Assembly (NCBI GenBank): GCA_018266105.1
Contig: JAFEBA010000046.1
Span: 1-55,790 of the forward strand
Reading direction: 5' to 3'
DNA length: 55,790 nt
Origin: a bacterium
GTDB taxonomy: Bacteria > Vulcanimicrobiota > Xenobia > Xenobiales > JADMJV01
Under the pieces are notes generated by a model that searched no databases, had not been told where the DNA came from, and saw nothing but the letters and a program-made list of their open reading frames with translations. This document shows, piece after piece, positions 8,915-17,925 of this stretch. Each line of letters begins with the position of its first letter. Position 1 is the stretch's first letter. The translations under genes and the position numbers were made by a program.

Positions 8915-9724
8915 TCAAGGCGATGTCGCCGCGGCCAGGCCCCTTCGTAAAGTCCGCAGATCTTCGAAGATTCGTCGCCGCAGGAGGTCTAGAGCGGCTT
9001 CATAGTCTGCAGCCGGGATGGCGATGCGAACCGAGAGCTTGTTCTGATCCGTGAGAAGCACCCGGGGCGAGACGTCCGGGTCCCGATATCGATTTTCCAA
9101 AGCGGCCTTTTCCACCAGCGCGGTCAGTGCATCCAGGTCGTCGTCCTCCTTCAGGTCGACGCTGACCGTGGCCCGACGGTCGCCGCGCATGGTGAAGTTG
9201 ATAATTGTGCCTCCGGTGACGGAAGAATTCGGGATGATGATGGTCTCGTTCTCGGAGCTCACCAAGCGCGTTGTAAAGATTCCGATTTCGTCCACCAGCC
9301 CTTGCTTGCCGGCCACTTCGATGCGGTCGCCCTTTCCAAAGGGGCGAAAGAACAGAATCATCGTGCCGGCAGCGAAATTGGACAGGCTGCCCTGCAAAGC
9401 CAGGCCGACGGCCAGACCGGCCGAGGCAAAAACGGCGAGTAAACTTGCAGTTTTCACGTCTAGCTTTTCCAGCGCGGCAATGATTGAGGCCGCCAGTACG
9501 GCATAGCGCACCAGCGAACTCAAGAAGTCGACTAATGCCGGGTCGACCCGGGAGCGAACCAGCAAGGCGCGCGTGACCTTCTGCAGATGCATCGATAACC
9601 AGCGCCCCACCAGAAAGATCAACACGGCATAACAAAGCTTGCCGACCAGCTGTAAAGCCCCGGGAGCCCACAGCAGCACGAACTGACGGGTGGAATCAGG
9701 AAGTTTTTCGAGCAATTCAATCAT
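8915..9724 (-). CDS. mscS: Small-conductance mechanosensitive channel, MscS family
   Basis: A 269-residue MscS-type channel that would release solutes on hypo-osmotic shock. Three transmembrane helices lie in the first ~125 residues. The pore-lining TM3 shows the Gly/Ala-spaced pattern GLAVGLALQGSLSNFAAG. It is followed by the beta domain (FFRPFGKGDRIEVAGKQG, then IIIPNSSV) and the C-terminal alpha/beta cage. Length fits the E. coli-type minimal channel. The frame is open further upstream, but ATG 9724 (MIELLEKLPD) matches the family start. No strong Shine-Dalgarno sequence is present. It stands alone. Confidence 0.92.
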   Translation of the reverse strand: MIELLEKLPDSTRQFVLLWAPGALQLVGKLCYAVLIFLVGRWLSMHLQKVTRALLVRSRVDPALVDFLSSLVRYAVLAASIIAALEKLDVKTASLLAVFASAGLAVGLALQGSLSNFAAGTMILFFRPFGKGDRIEVAGKQGLVDEIGIFTTRLVSSENETIIIPNSSVTGGTIINFTMRGDRRATVSVDLKEDDDLDALTALVEKAALENRYRDPDVSPRVLLTDQNKLSVRIAIPAADYEAALDLLRRRIFEDLRTLRRGLAAATSP

Positions 9725-9896
9725 TATTGAATTCTGCCGCAATGTCCCGCTCGGAGAGATGGTTCCACGGTCCTCAATCGTGGGAGTATCCCGATCCCGA
9801 GGGGTAGCCCTATACCTGCCTTCTGGGGATCGCTCGCTGCCGGATTCTCCCCCAAGTCTTGCTAAACTGGGGTTACACTCACTTCTGGAGGTCGCC

Positions 9897-10133
9897 ATGG
9901 CACAGGCCGAAACAATGCACGTAACCCCTCACGAGGGAGGCTGGGCGTTGACATCTCCGTCCCGCAAGACGCCGGTGTCTGTGCACCCCACCCAGAAGGA
10001 GGCCATCGAGGCCGGCCATCGAGCGGTGCACGAGATTGGTGGGGGAGAGCTACTGGTCCATGCTCGCAGCGGTGAAATTCGCGACAAGATCACGGTCGCG
10101 CCCGGGCACGATCCATTCCCGCCCAGAGGTTGA
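9897..10133 (+). CDS. DUF2188 small protein
   Basis: A 78-residue soluble protein with the pattern of DUF2188: HVTPHEGGWAL, then a segment in which the sequence (here Thr/Glu) is turned into a repeat-like hairpin, and HARSGEIRDKITV near the end. Members are widespread stress-associated small proteins without established function. ATG 9897 is preceded by CTGGAGGTCGCC, a good Shine-Dalgarno sequence, and was preferred over the much longer upstream open frame, which overlaps the mscS promoter region. Confidence 0.75.
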   Translation: MAQAETMHVTPHEGGWALTSPSRKTPVSVHPTQKEAIEAGHRAVHEIGGGELLVHARSGEIRDKITVAPGHDPFPPRG

Positions 10134-10194
10134 ATGGTCGCTCAGTCGGAGATGAGCCTGCCTCTCCTGAGGATGGCCGCTCCCGTCCCGCGAA

Positions 10195-10608
10195 TTAGCT
10201 TTTATCCGCCCACGGGCCCACTCCACCCACGCGCTGGACCGTGTAACGCACGATATATCCAGGTCCCCGGGGAGCCGGGAATTCGGCCTCAGGGGCCATA
10301 TAGATCTTGGCCAGGCGATTCAGCAGGTCCCAGGCCTGGTCGCTCTTTTCTACACTGGCCTGACAATGGAGCGTAGCGTAGTGATTCAGGAAGGCTCCCG
10401 GCTGGCGTGGGGCATCGAAGGAAAGCACAACTCTCGGATCGCGCTCGATGTTTTTAAGCTTGACGTAATGGCCCATGTGTCCGCTCAGCAGCTGATCGCC
10501 CTCTAGCAGGGCCCAGATGACGCTGACCTGCGGGGACTGGTCGGGGTTGATCGTGCTCAGGTGAAACATGGGACCGGATTCGATCAGTTTTCTCAGTTCT
10601 GCATTCAT
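10195..10608 (-). CDS. Pyridoxamine 5'-phosphate oxidase-family (PPOX) flavin-binding protein
   Basis: A 137-residue split-barrel protein of the PPOX class, similar to the small F420- or FMN-binding enzymes. The typical opening (FHLSTINPDQSPQVSVIWALLEGD), the HYVKLKNIERDPRVVLSF segment and a beta-barrel C-terminus are all visible. Such proteins reduce diverse substrates or bind heme or flavin; this one cannot be assigned a reaction. The start at ATG 10608 (MNAELRKL) is preceded by CGAGGG. It lies 44 bases downstream of the kinase gene at 10653 and may share its transcript. Confidence 0.8.
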   Translation of the reverse strand: MNAELRKLIESGPMFHLSTINPDQSPQVSVIWALLEGDQLLSGHMGHYVKLKNIERDPRVVLSFDAPRQPGAFLNHYATLHCQASVEKSDQAWDLLNRLAKIYMAPEAEFPAPRGPGYIVRYTVQRVGGVGPWADKS

Positions 10609-10652
10609 GAGCCCTCGTGTTGAACGGCCACGTGATGACTCCTCCAAGGGCC

Positions 10653-12440
10653 CTAAGGCGAATCACACTCCATCAGTCGCCCCAGGTGCTCATTCAGTTC
10701 GGCCAGCCGGAAGGGTTTGGGCACAAACACCCAGGCTTCCGTTGGCAGTCGCACTGCGCCGGCTTCGAAGGGATAGCCTGAGACGAAAATGACCTTCAGG
10801 CTCGGGTTCTCCGTCACCCACTGGTGGGCCAGATCCAGACCGCTGATACCGGGTAAGTTGATATCTGTAATTAGTACCTGGATATCCTGGCTTCGCGTCA
10901 CTTCCTCGGCGCTACCGGCCACCACCACCTGATGCGACTGCTTCACAAGATAGTTGGACAGCAACTTGCGCAAGGTTTCCTGGTCTTCCACCAGACAAAC
11001 GTTGTAGCCCATTGTCGTGGTCACGGCTCGGGCCGCCTCGACCACAGCCACTTCAAGCTGCTGGCTCTGCAGGGGCAGCTCAATGCGAACCGTAGTGCCT
11101 TCCCCTGCTTGCGAATCCAGGCAACATCGCCCTCCCAGGCGTTCGACCCCTTCCTTGACGATGGCCAACCCCAGGCCGTGCCCTTGGCCCGGGCCGCGGG
11201 TGGTGTAAAAAGGCTCAAAAACAAACGGGATAACACCGGACTCGATACCGCTTCCTCGGTCTTCGACTCGAATCTCGCCCAGCTCGGCCGAGATTCGAGT
11301 CGCTGCGATCAGGATTGGGTCCTGGGGATTACTGGCCAGGGCCGCGTTCCGGACCAGGTTCCAAACGATCTGATCGAGTAGCGCCGGTTCGCCTGAAATC
11401 CAAAAATCCCCCTCCATATTGAGGAGGATCTGGTTGCTGACGGACTTTTGCAGCAACCCCAGACCCTCTCTCAGACGCCGGCCGACCTCAAAGGGCTTTC
11501 CGGCCGCCCTCTGCACTCCTCCGGCCGGCACCATCCTACGGCAGATTTCGGCGGAACGGTCACAGGCCTCCTCGATGTCATCCAGCGCTGTGAGAAAGGC
11601 TAGCGAAGGCGCATCCTGGCGCAATCGCTCCACGCCCATCCATAGACTCGTAATGGCATTGCTGAAACTATGAGACAGTCCAGTTCCGAAGCGCTCCAGC
11701 GTCTCCAGTCGGTGGGCCTGTAGCCACTGTTCCTGCAACCGGTCTTGTTCCTGATGAGACAAGGCCAGGTCGGCCTGAACCTGGGTCAGGCTCAGTTGAG
11801 CCGCTTTTAGTTCGCTTTCCCGTTCCTGGACTCTAGCTTTGAGCAGCGCATTGCAATCCTCCACCAAGCTGACGGCCTGGGATAGACGGGCATTGACCTG
11901 CTCCTGCTGAGAAAGCAAGCGAGCCAGATTTTTCAAGGAACTACCGCGGCGGTAGACCATGAAAAGAGAGAGGCCCATTGAAAACGGGAGCCCGGAGGCC
12001 GCCAGGCCGGCCGGTGAACCTGCAGCCAAGGAGATCAGGCGCCACAGAAAAGTCAGGATGGCGCCCATCAAGAACGCCGTGGCCGGAGAGGTCTCCAAAA
12101 ATCCCAGTAAAACCAGGGTTGCGTGAATCAGGACGGTGAGCAGATTGGGTCCCCCCGCCGACAGCAGCAGGGCGTTACCCACTAAACCGACCATCACGTA
12201 TCCCAGCGCGATAAGGCGCAACCAGCCTCGCTCGAGGTTGCGACTTTTGCGTTCCACTGTATATAGCACCAGCCAGACGCAAGCGCGTAAAAGGAGATAG
12301 CCGGGCCGATCCCCGGGCGCAACCCAGCGGGAAAGATAAAGGACCGCGAGCGGGTAGACCAGCACCGAGGTCTTGAAGAAACGTTGATAGGATTCAGTGC
12401 TCAGTCGTGTGAGCAGGGCTTGAGTCTTCTCCTCAGTCAA
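10653..12440 (-). CDS. Histidine kinase with C-terminal receiver domain
   Basis: A 595-residue hybrid kinase. Hydrophobic segments fill residues ~25-175 (about six helices). A long coiled coil (~185-265) leads to a His-containing dimerisation domain (GTGLSHSFSNAITS), then an ATPase domain with NLVRNAA (N box), VEDRGSGIE and GHGLGLAIVKEGV. The C-terminal receiver (~485-590) has the acidic pocket in CLVEDQE, the phospho-acceptor Asp in VLITDINLPG, and Lys in VPKPFRL. Its start overlaps the end of the upstream kinase gene by 8 bases, so the two are translationally coupled. Confidence 0.88.
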   Translation of the reverse strand: MTEEKTQALLTRLSTESYQRFFKTSVLVYPLAVLYLSRWVAPGDRPGYLLLRACVWLVLYTVERKSRNLERGWLRLIALGYVMVGLVGNALLLSAGGPNLLTVLIHATLVLLGFLETSPATAFLMGAILTFLWRLISLAAGSPAGLAASGLPFSMGLSLFMVYRRGSSLKNLARLLSQQEQVNARLSQAVSLVEDCNALLKARVQERESELKAAQLSLTQVQADLALSHQEQDRLQEQWLQAHRLETLERFGTGLSHSFSNAITSLWMGVERLRQDAPSLAFLTALDDIEEACDRSAEICRRMVPAGGVQRAAGKPFEVGRRLREGLGLLQKSVSNQILLNMEGDFWISGEPALLDQIVWNLVRNAALASNPQDPILIAATRISAELGEIRVEDRGSGIESGVIPFVFEPFYTTRGPGQGHGLGLAIVKEGVERLGGRCCLDSQAGEGTTVRIELPLQSQQLEVAVVEAARAVTTTMGYNVCLVEDQETLRKLLSNYLVKQSHQVVVAGSAEEVTRSQDIQVLITDINLPGISGLDLAHQWVTENPSLKVIFVSGYPFEAGAVRLPTEAWVFVPKPFRLAELNEHLGRLMECDSP

Positions 12441-13833
12441 GCGAGCCTCGCGCCGGCAACTTCAATCCGAAACGGGCCCCCAAGCCCGGTTCCGGCCTGC
12501 CTGAATAGAACACATCCCCTCCCTGTTGGCGCAACATGGAGCGAGCAGCGGCCAGTCCCAGCCCGGGGTGGAGAATGGGATTCTTGTCGGTGGAAAAAGG
12601 CTCAAACAGAACGGCCAGCATTTTGTCCGAGACCCCAGCACCCCGGTCTTCGACCAGGACCAAAACATCGGAACCTAACCGCTCCAGGCAGACCTGAACG
12701 GTCTCCGTGGGGGAAGACTCGCGGGCATTGCTCAGGAGCTTCAAGAGGGCCGACTGCAACTGACTCTGATCGCAGCAAACCCAACTGGGTTCCGGGTGGT
12801 TGATGGTGAGCCGGATTTTCTCCGGCAGCAACCCACTCGGAAGAGTTCCGATCACTTGCCCAAGCCAGTTCCCGAGCTCGAAGTCCACCTTGCGCAGCAG
12901 ATACCGTCCGCTCAACATCAGCACTTCTCTACCCACCTGAACACAGCGGCTCAGTTCCTGGTTGAGTTCCGCCACCAGGCGGCGGGGCTCAGAACCTTCA
13001 GGGCAACTGAGCTCCTCCTCCAGCACTTCCAGCGAACCAGAAATCACCGCCAGCAGATTGTTGAGGTCGTGGGCCGCCGCCCCGGCTGCTTTGCCCAGGG
13101 CCTGGTGTCGTTGCTTTTCGCCTGTTTCCCGCTGAAGCTTCTGATTGAGATCGAAGCTGCGGATCTGTTCCTGGATCGCCTTTTGAAGTTGCTCATTGGT
13201 GTTCTGCAAGGCCCAGGTGGCCCTGGATACATCTGAATCCAGGGAAGACCCCAGCCGTTGGGCCTGAGCCAGGGTTTGCTCCAACTCACTCCGACGCTGT
13301 TCGAGTTCCTGGCTCGTGTTGAATAAGATCCGTCCGATGCGGCGACGGGCGGCAAAAATGCTGATGCTCAGCACCAGGCCCACAATGGGAACGGCCAGAT
13401 TGACCTCGGACTCGGTGCCGATGGGAAACCATCGTTGAAGGAGGACGCAAGTGATCAGGCAGAGCCCAAGATAGATTGAGTAGTACAGTGGAGGTACCCC
13501 AACCAGTGCGCAAAAAACAATCATGACCGTGATACGAGCGCTCACGTGTGTTTTGAATCCCAGCCAATAGCTGACCGCGAGGCTGAGCAGCCCCAGACAT
13601 CCCAGTCCCAGAGACCAACCACAATAGTGTTCGGCAGCTATTCGCTGGCGTTGATACTGCCAGCGAGCCCAGCAGTAGATCCCCAACGAAACCAGCCGAT
13701 TGAAAAATAAGCCCCAGGAGAAGGGGCTTTGCCAGAGCATGCTGAGAATTAAAAACAGGAAATAGCCGATCCCGATGGCGGTGATTCCCTCGAGTCCGGC
13801 CCGGGCTTCCTGTCGTGAAAACGGATCCACCAT
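12433..13833 (-). CDS. Membrane histidine kinase
   Basis: A 466-residue sensor kinase with about six membrane helices in the first 170 residues and almost no external loops, a coiled coil (~175-240), the phospho-acceptor His in GAAAHDLNNLLAVISG, and an ATPase domain (LLSNARESS, VEDRGAGVS, PGLGLAAARSML). It has the same layout as the downstream kinase at 10653 but lacks the receiver. The pair may work as a relay, with this protein phosphorylating the receiver of its partner. No response regulator or output gene is adjacent. Confidence 0.87.
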   Translation of the reverse strand: MVDPFSRQEARAGLEGITAIGIGYFLFLILSMLWQSPFSWGLFFNRLVSLGIYCWARWQYQRQRIAAEHYCGWSLGLGCLGLLSLAVSYWLGFKTHVSARITVMIVFCALVGVPPLYYSIYLGLCLITCVLLQRWFPIGTESEVNLAVPIVGLVLSISIFAARRRIGRILFNTSQELEQRRSELEQTLAQAQRLGSSLDSDVSRATWALQNTNEQLQKAIQEQIRSFDLNQKLQRETGEKQRHQALGKAAGAAAHDLNNLLAVISGSLEVLEEELSCPEGSEPRRLVAELNQELSRCVQVGREVLMLSGRYLLRKVDFELGNWLGQVIGTLPSGLLPEKIRLTINHPEPSWVCCDQSQLQSALLKLLSNARESSPTETVQVCLERLGSDVLVLVEDRGAGVSDKMLAVLFEPFSTDKNPILHPGLGLAAARSMLRQQGGDVFYSGRPEPGLGARFGLKLPARGSLD

Positions 13834-13868
13834 CTATGGTTCTATCTTCGACCCGTTGATCCCACGGG

Positions 13869-14615
13869 TTAACTTCTTCGATGTTGCCGATAGATGCGTT
13901 CCGCGTAGGCTGCCACCGGATGCCGTCTCCACTTCTCCAGTACCGGACGAGCTTCCGCGGGCATCTCCTCAAATGGGGCCAAGGTCCCGCCATAGCCCGG
14001 CACGGAAATCAAAGGGGCAGTCAGTGCGGCCAGGCTCAAATCGGCCGCCGTAAATCGATCCCCGAACAAATATTGCCTGTCCCCGTCCAAGAGCGCGGCC
14101 GCCTGATCCAGATGAGCGCTGATTCGGGCTTCCATTCGCCGGGTGGCTTCCGCATTGATTCCCAGTCCCTTGCGCATCAGCCAGCCAATGGCTGGGAACA
14201 GCCAACGGAACAGGCGTGCCTGAACGGGACCCACCTCGGGCAGGAACAGCCGGAGCATCAGGTCCCTTCTGGATAACAGGTAGAAATAGGCCCAGCGCGG
14301 CACCGAAAGGCCAACTTCCTTACCCACCCTTTGCTCATAGTCCTCGACCAGTTTGCGCAGCTCCGGCTCATCGGGGTAGAGTTTGCGATCGGGAGGAAGA
14401 TGCTCATCGGCGAAATGGAGAATCTCGGGAGAGTCCTTCAATACGCGCCCGGGCAGAACCAGAACCGGCACCGACTTGCCCCCGCCAACTCGGCGCAAAA
14501 CGAGTCGATGCAAGAGCGGCGTGTGTCTCTCCTCCTGATAGACCAGCCCGGCCCGGTCCAGGGCCCAGCGGGCTTTCTCCGAAAAGTGGCTGGGTGCAAA
14601 AGTCAGCAGGCGCAT
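13869..14615 (-). CDS. Glutathione S-transferase-like protein
   Basis: A 248-residue protein with a thioredoxin-fold N-terminal domain (residues ~1-80: FAPSHFSEKARWALDRAGL, SVPVLVLPGRVLKDSPEILHF with the cis-Pro and the Asp-Ser that bind glutathione) and an all-helical C-terminal domain with the LFGDRFTAADLSLAAL cap. It is probably a glutathione-dependent transferase or a related thiol enzyme. ATG 14615 has an AAAGGTG Shine-Dalgarno sequence; the frame is open 50 codons upstream without one. It is divergent from the phosphatase gene at 14755. Confidence 0.82.
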   Translation of the reverse strand: MRLLTFAPSHFSEKARWALDRAGLVYQEERHTPLLHRLVLRRVGGGKSVPVLVLPGRVLKDSPEILHFADEHLPPDRKLYPDEPELRKLVEDYEQRVGKEVGLSVPRWAYFYLLSRRDLMLRLFLPEVGPVQARLFRWLFPAIGWLMRKGLGINAEATRRMEARISAHLDQAAALLDGDRQYLFGDRFTAADLSLAALTAPLISVPGYGGTLAPFEEMPAEARPVLEKWRRHPVAAYAERIYRQHRRS

Positions 14616-14754
14616 CGGACACCTTTCAACCGGCGTGCGCATTCCCCCGCTGACCCCAACCTCCGATTCGCCAGGTCCGCCTTCGAACGGATCCCCGGCT
14701 TGCGCGACCCGGGCCACGCTTGAACCAGGATGGCGGAGGGAGCGTAGGGCTGGA

Positions 14755-15444
14755 ATGCAGTACAAGTTCGCCTTGATGTCGCTGGCCTCGGTCCTGGCCC
14801 TGTGCCTGCAAGAAAGTTGGTTGGTGCGCCTGGGCTTCGGTTGGGTGGCCTTTTGCTTTGCTTGGCTGGCTCTGGTCTACGGCCCTCTAGGGCCGCGCGC
14901 TCTGCTCAAGGGGGCCGAGGGCAGACTCTCCTGGCTGAGCTGGTTCATGCTCTGGCCCTACCATTTTCTTAACTCCTTGTGTTTGTGGGCGGCCCGATTC
15001 TCCAGTGAACCGCCCTTTCACGAAGTCTTGCCGGGGATTTATCTGGGAAGGCGACTGAGCTCTGACCAGGCCGACCGGCTGATGGTCAGCGCTGTTCTAG
15101 ATGTGACCGCGGAGTTGAGCGAGTGTCCCAGGTTTTTGCGTCCGGGCATCGCCTACCAACTGCTTCCGACCCTGGATAAGCGACCCCTGTCTCGCGCAGA
15201 CCTGGCTCAGGCCGTGGATTTCATTCGAACTGCGCAGGGCCCGGTTTATGTCCACTGCGCCTTAGGTCACGGTCGCAGCGCCAGTGTGGTGGCCGCATAT
15301 CTCTTGACTCTCAGCCAACCGAAGCTCGAAAGTGTGGATGAGGCCGAGGCCATGCTGGTCAAAATCCGACCCGGGGTGGGCCTGACGGCTGAGCAAAAGC
15401 AGTCGGTCCAGGACGCCTGGGAGCGGATGGCTCCCGAGGAGTGA
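14755..15444 (+). CDS. Membrane-anchored dual-specificity protein phosphatase
   Basis: A 229-residue protein. Two or three N-terminal hydrophobic segments (residues ~5-42 and 58-80) precede a cytoplasmic dual-specificity phosphatase domain from ~88. The catalytic loop HCALGHGRSAS has nucleophile Cys168 and Arg174 (C-x5-R). The IYLGRRLSSDQAD and AVLDVTAEL elements are typical of this fold, and the acid Asp is probably Asp141. It may act on phosphoproteins or phosphoinositide-like lipids. ATG 14755 was chosen because the membrane segments begin there. A hairpin terminator begins at its stop codon. Confidence 0.85.
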   Translation: MQYKFALMSLASVLALCLQESWLVRLGFGWVAFCFAWLALVYGPLGPRALLKGAEGRLSWLSWFMLWPYHFLNSLCLWAARFSSEPPFHEVLPGIYLGRRLSSDQADRLMVSAVLDVTAELSECPRFLRPGIAYQLLPTLDKRPLSRADLAQAVDFIRTAQGPVYVHCALGHGRSASVVAAYLLTLSQPKLESVDEAEAMLVKIRPGVGLTAEQKQSVQDAWERMAPEE

Positions 15445-15464
15445 CCCGTGCGGGTCATCTTTTT
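15442..15464 (+). terminator. Rho-independent terminator after the phosphatase gene
   Basis: TGACCC and GGGTCA pair around a GTGC loop (15442-15457), followed by TCTTTTT (15458-15464). The phosphatase stop codon TGA forms the first three bases of the stem. Confidence 0.75.
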
Positions 15465-15500
15465 CTGCAATCTTTCAAAGCAGCCCACTACAATCCGCTC

Positions 15501-16013
15501 ATGAATGTCCGGTCTCAGGGTCAGAACCCGATCGATTCAGCGGTCAACCAGGCGCGTCGCGCCTTGCGACGTCAGCTGGGTGCGAGCCCTGAAGAGGCGC
15601 TGACTCCCGAGCAGCTGGATGGCTGGTGCGAGTTGGCCGAGGCCGTCGAGTATCATCATCTCCTGGGACAGGGCTATTCCCAGGGACAGCTGCATTCCAA
15701 TCAGGTGGAGGAACTGGGCGGCCGCTATCGGCACGCTTTCCTGGTCGTTCAGGGGCAACCCGAAAGCCAGCTGCTGGACCCCACCTTTGGCCAGTTCTTG
15801 AGTCGAGGTCCCGGCCAGAGCCTGCAGGCCAGCCAGGCCGGGAGGGAGTTGCTGCAGCAATTGCTCTCCCAGGGGCACGCTGCCTGGAATCATCGGACGG
15901 CCACTCTCTACGGACATGCCATGAACATTCCCGGAGACGTCTATCAAAAGACCCTGGCTTCACAACGGCCGATGGCTTACCAGCCAGTTCTGTTTCAAAG
16001 TTTGTTGGACTGA
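15501..16013 (+). CDS. Hypothetical protein with a possible transglutaminase-like triad
   Basis: A 170-residue soluble protein. A Cys in GWCELAEAVEYHH, a His in RYRHAFLVV and an Asp in LLDPTFGQFL are in the order and approximate spacing of the Cys-His-Asp triad of transglutaminase-like cysteine enzymes, and DPTFGQF is characteristic of that fold. The resemblance is inferred from motifs only. ATG 15501 begins at a plausible site, but no Shine-Dalgarno sequence is evident. It is convergent with the lipoprotein gene at 15995, with a 19-base overlap. Confidence 0.6.
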   Translation: MNVRSQGQNPIDSAVNQARRALRRQLGASPEEALTPEQLDGWCELAEAVEYHHLLGQGYSQGQLHSNQVEELGGRYRHAFLVVQGQPESQLLDPTFGQFLSRGPGQSLQASQAGRELLQQLLSQGHAAWNHRTATLYGHAMNIPGDVYQKTLASQRPMAYQPVLFQSLLD

Positions 16014-17200
16014 GAGGAGGGTTCGTCGAACGGCAGCGCCGGCCCGGGACGGAACACCTCGCGCATCTCTTTCTGTCGGATCTTTTCAAAGATGGGTTGA
16101 GCATCAAATTTGCTCACATCGTGGGGATAAGCGGAAAGCGAAAAGATCAGATGGGGGCGGCGTTCGACCCAGACGTTGGCTTGAGCCGGCTTACAAAAAG
16201 CCGACTGAATCCGGTGCTCTTTGCAGTAGCCCTGAAGAACGGACGGATCCTGCAGGTTTAGCCCTGGCCCAACCAGCAGGCGGTCGATCTGAAGCTCCCA
16301 ATTCTCGCGACCTCCCCACACCCAGCGTTCACGCGTGTAGATCCCATCGCTGTATTGGTCCTGGTAATTCTCGGCCGCTCGCCAGGGTGGACCCTCACTG
16401 TAGTGCTGCTCGCCCAGACCGGGCAAGAGCAGGTCCTGCATTTGTTGATCGCTGTAGGCCTCTTGAAAATCCCCGGGAATTTCAAAGGCGGAAGCTTCAC
16501 ACGACTCTTTCTGAGGTTGTAGATTGCAGCCGGAAGCCTGGTTTAATCCCCGGAAATCCCAGGCCAGCACCAGGCCGCGGCGGGGATCGTACTCGTGATT
16601 GAGACTCTCCGTCCAGCCCTTGAAACTGGTCTGGCGATTGCCGCTCCTGACCACCCGATGAGTCCAATGTTCCAGGCCGTTTGCGTCCAGCTGATGCTCG
16701 CAGGGCGGATGGCTTCCCCAAAAGCGGATGGCCAGCTGGCAAGGGTGCTCCAGTAGCCCGGCCACCCGGCTTTGCAGGTCCTGAAGGCGACATTTGCGTG
16801 CGATCTCGTCAAAACGAGCCTGTCGAGCCACCCGAGACTCTGGTGGCCAGTGGCTGGCACGACCGGTATCGTAGTTGAAAAACTGCTTATGGTCCAAAAA
16901 CAGCACCTTGACCGGTTGGACCGGGCCAAGCTTGAAGAGGTAGGCTAGCTGGCCCTCCTGCAGACGGACGTTCTTCGACTCGGTGTCCAGAGAGAGAGTG
17001 AACCGCCGGCCGCTGACATCCAGCATTTGTGCCTGGATCTGAAAATTCGGCTGGACGGGCTGGCGCTGTTGGGGCTGCGAGGAGGGCGCGGATGATGCCG
17101 ATTGTGGGGAGGCGGCAGGGGAGGGGGGGCGACCACAACCGACCATGCTCAGCAGCAGGACCGTCCCGGTCATGGAGACTGCGGTCGCTCGCGTCGTCAT
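15995..17200 (-). CDS. Putative lipoprotein, unknown function
   Basis: A 401-residue protein with an N-terminal lipoprotein signal (hydrophobic VLLLSMVGC, lipobox LSMVGC), a Pro/Ser/Gln-rich spacer (~residues 25-50) and a large globular region rich in Trp, Gln and Cys. Several Cys in the mature part suggest disulfides in the periplasm or at the surface. No domain was recognised. The ATG at 17200 begins the signal sequence; the frame is open a further 65 codons upstream, but that part has no export signal and overlaps the terminator at 17241. Confidence 0.6.
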   Translation of the reverse strand: MTTRATAVSMTGTVLLLSMVGCGRPPSPAASPQSASSAPSSQPQQRQPVQPNFQIQAQMLDVSGRRFTLSLDTESKNVRLQEGQLAYLFKLGPVQPVKVLFLDHKQFFNYDTGRASHWPPESRVARQARFDEIARKCRLQDLQSRVAGLLEHPCQLAIRFWGSHPPCEHQLDANGLEHWTHRVVRSGNRQTSFKGWTESLNHEYDPRRGLVLAWDFRGLNQASGCNLQPQKESCEASAFEIPGDFQEAYSDQQMQDLLLPGLGEQHYSEGPPWRAAENYQDQYSDGIYTRERWVWGGRENWELQIDRLLVGPGLNLQDPSVLQGYCKEHRIQSAFCKPAQANVWVERRPHLIFSLSAYPHDVSKFDAQPIFEKIRQKEMREVFRPGPALPFDEPSSQSNKL

Positions 17201-17240
17201 CGTCAGGCGTTGGCCAATTTCCAGGCTGGCTCCTCCCCTT

Positions 17241-17282
17241 AAAAAAATGCCCCGGACCCGGTCGCACAGACCGGGCCGAGGC
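17241..17282 (-). terminator. Strong rho-independent terminator
   Basis: On the minus strand, GCCTCGGCCCGGTC pairs with GACCGGGTCCGGGGC (one bulge and one G-U pair) around the loop TGTGC (17249-17282), followed by seven T residues (17247-17241). It ends the transcript of the genes at 17290-17807. Confidence 0.85.
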
Positions 17283-17289
17283 ACAGGGA

Positions 17290-17607
17290 CTATCGGGTGA
17301 AGGCCTCTCGCCACCGGCTGGAGATGCGCCAGAGGGTTTCGAGGCGGGCGTAGGACTGGAGGCTCTGATTGATCATTTCTCTCTTTTGATAACACAGCGC
17401 CAGGTGGATTTGATCAAGCCAGTCTGGTTGCTGTAGTGACCAGAGGAGAGAGCGCAGAGAGGGGGTGGAAATTTGAGTCGCCAGCTTAAGACCGGCCGAG
17501 AAGGAAGGGATCTCCAGTAAAAGCTGGTTCGGACGCACCGGATCGTGCACCAGCCGAAAGCGATCTCCATTTAGCTCCAGCTCGAGATCGCACTGGACCG
17601 AGATCAC
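17290..17607 (-). CDS. Hypothetical protein, coupled to the preceding gene
   Basis: A 105-residue soluble protein, partly beta (CDLELELNGDRFRLVHD) with a helical C-terminus, not recognised. A GTG start at 17607 overlaps the stop of the upstream gene in a GTGA junction, which is typical of translational coupling, so it was preferred over the ATG at 17652 that would overlap by 49 bases. A strong terminator follows the stop codon. The pair with the 67-residue gene upstream suggests a two-gene operon. Confidence 0.55.
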   Translation of the reverse strand: MISVQCDLELELNGDRFRLVHDPVRPNQLLLEIPSFSAGLKLATQISTPSLRSLLWSLQQPDWLDQIHLALCYQKREMINQSLQSYARLETLWRISSRWREAFTR

Positions 17608-17807
17608 GCGCGGTCCCGGGTGCTGATGACGACCGAGCCGTTCAGCTTCCAACGCGCCTGGGCTGCGTCAGGCTGGGTGCTGGCCGGAACGAAGACTTCC
17701 AGATTGTCGAACTGGTAGTTGATTTCGGCGCCTCGGCCGGTGAGTTTGTCGTAGAGTCCAATGGCCAGCTCGGGCCAGGTGTGGGTCTCTTTGGGCTGCT
17801 CAGACAT
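17604..17807 (-). CDS. Small hypothetical protein (67 aa)
   Basis: A 67-residue soluble protein that begins with a polar tail (MSEQPKETHTWPELA) and continues in alternating hydrophobic strands (NYQFDNLEVFVPAS, WKLNGSVVIST). The start is firm: GGAGGT lies eight bases before the ATG at 17807. No family was recognised. Its leader carries a 6-bp stem (ACGACC/GGTCGT at 17830-17847) and a GATACAAAAG element further upstream, shared with the genes at 4201 and 37805. Confidence 0.6.
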   Translation of the reverse strand: MSEQPKETHTWPELAIGLYDKLTGRGAEINYQFDNLEVFVPASTQPDAAQARWKLNGSVVISTRDRA

Positions 17808-17867
17808 GCGAATGACCTCCCATTTCTGAACGACCGCTTGGGGTCGTCTTGTGTGATTTCTGTATGG

Positions 17868-17878
17868 CTTTTGTATCA
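17868..17878 (-). promoter_or_regulatory. TGATACAAAAG element upstream of the 67-aa gene
   Basis: The minus strand reads TGATACAAAAGCCATACAGA. The core TGATACAAAAG also occurs at 4141-4151 and 37735-37745, where it forms the -10 region of readable promoters. Here no clear -35 is present at 16-17 bases. The ATACA unit repeats after 11 bases, as it does at the 37.7-kb site. Confidence 0.4.
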
Positions 17879-17925
17879 GATTAAAGCGAAAATCACTATA
17901 GGACTTTGGGTTTAGACCATCCAGC

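Noticed and set aside
8719..9054. 111-codon plus-strand frame between the membrane-protein and mscS genes
   Set aside because: Its last third is antisense to mscS and it has no recognisable domain. The first part, from ATG 8768, could be a small gene or remnant, but nothing supports it.
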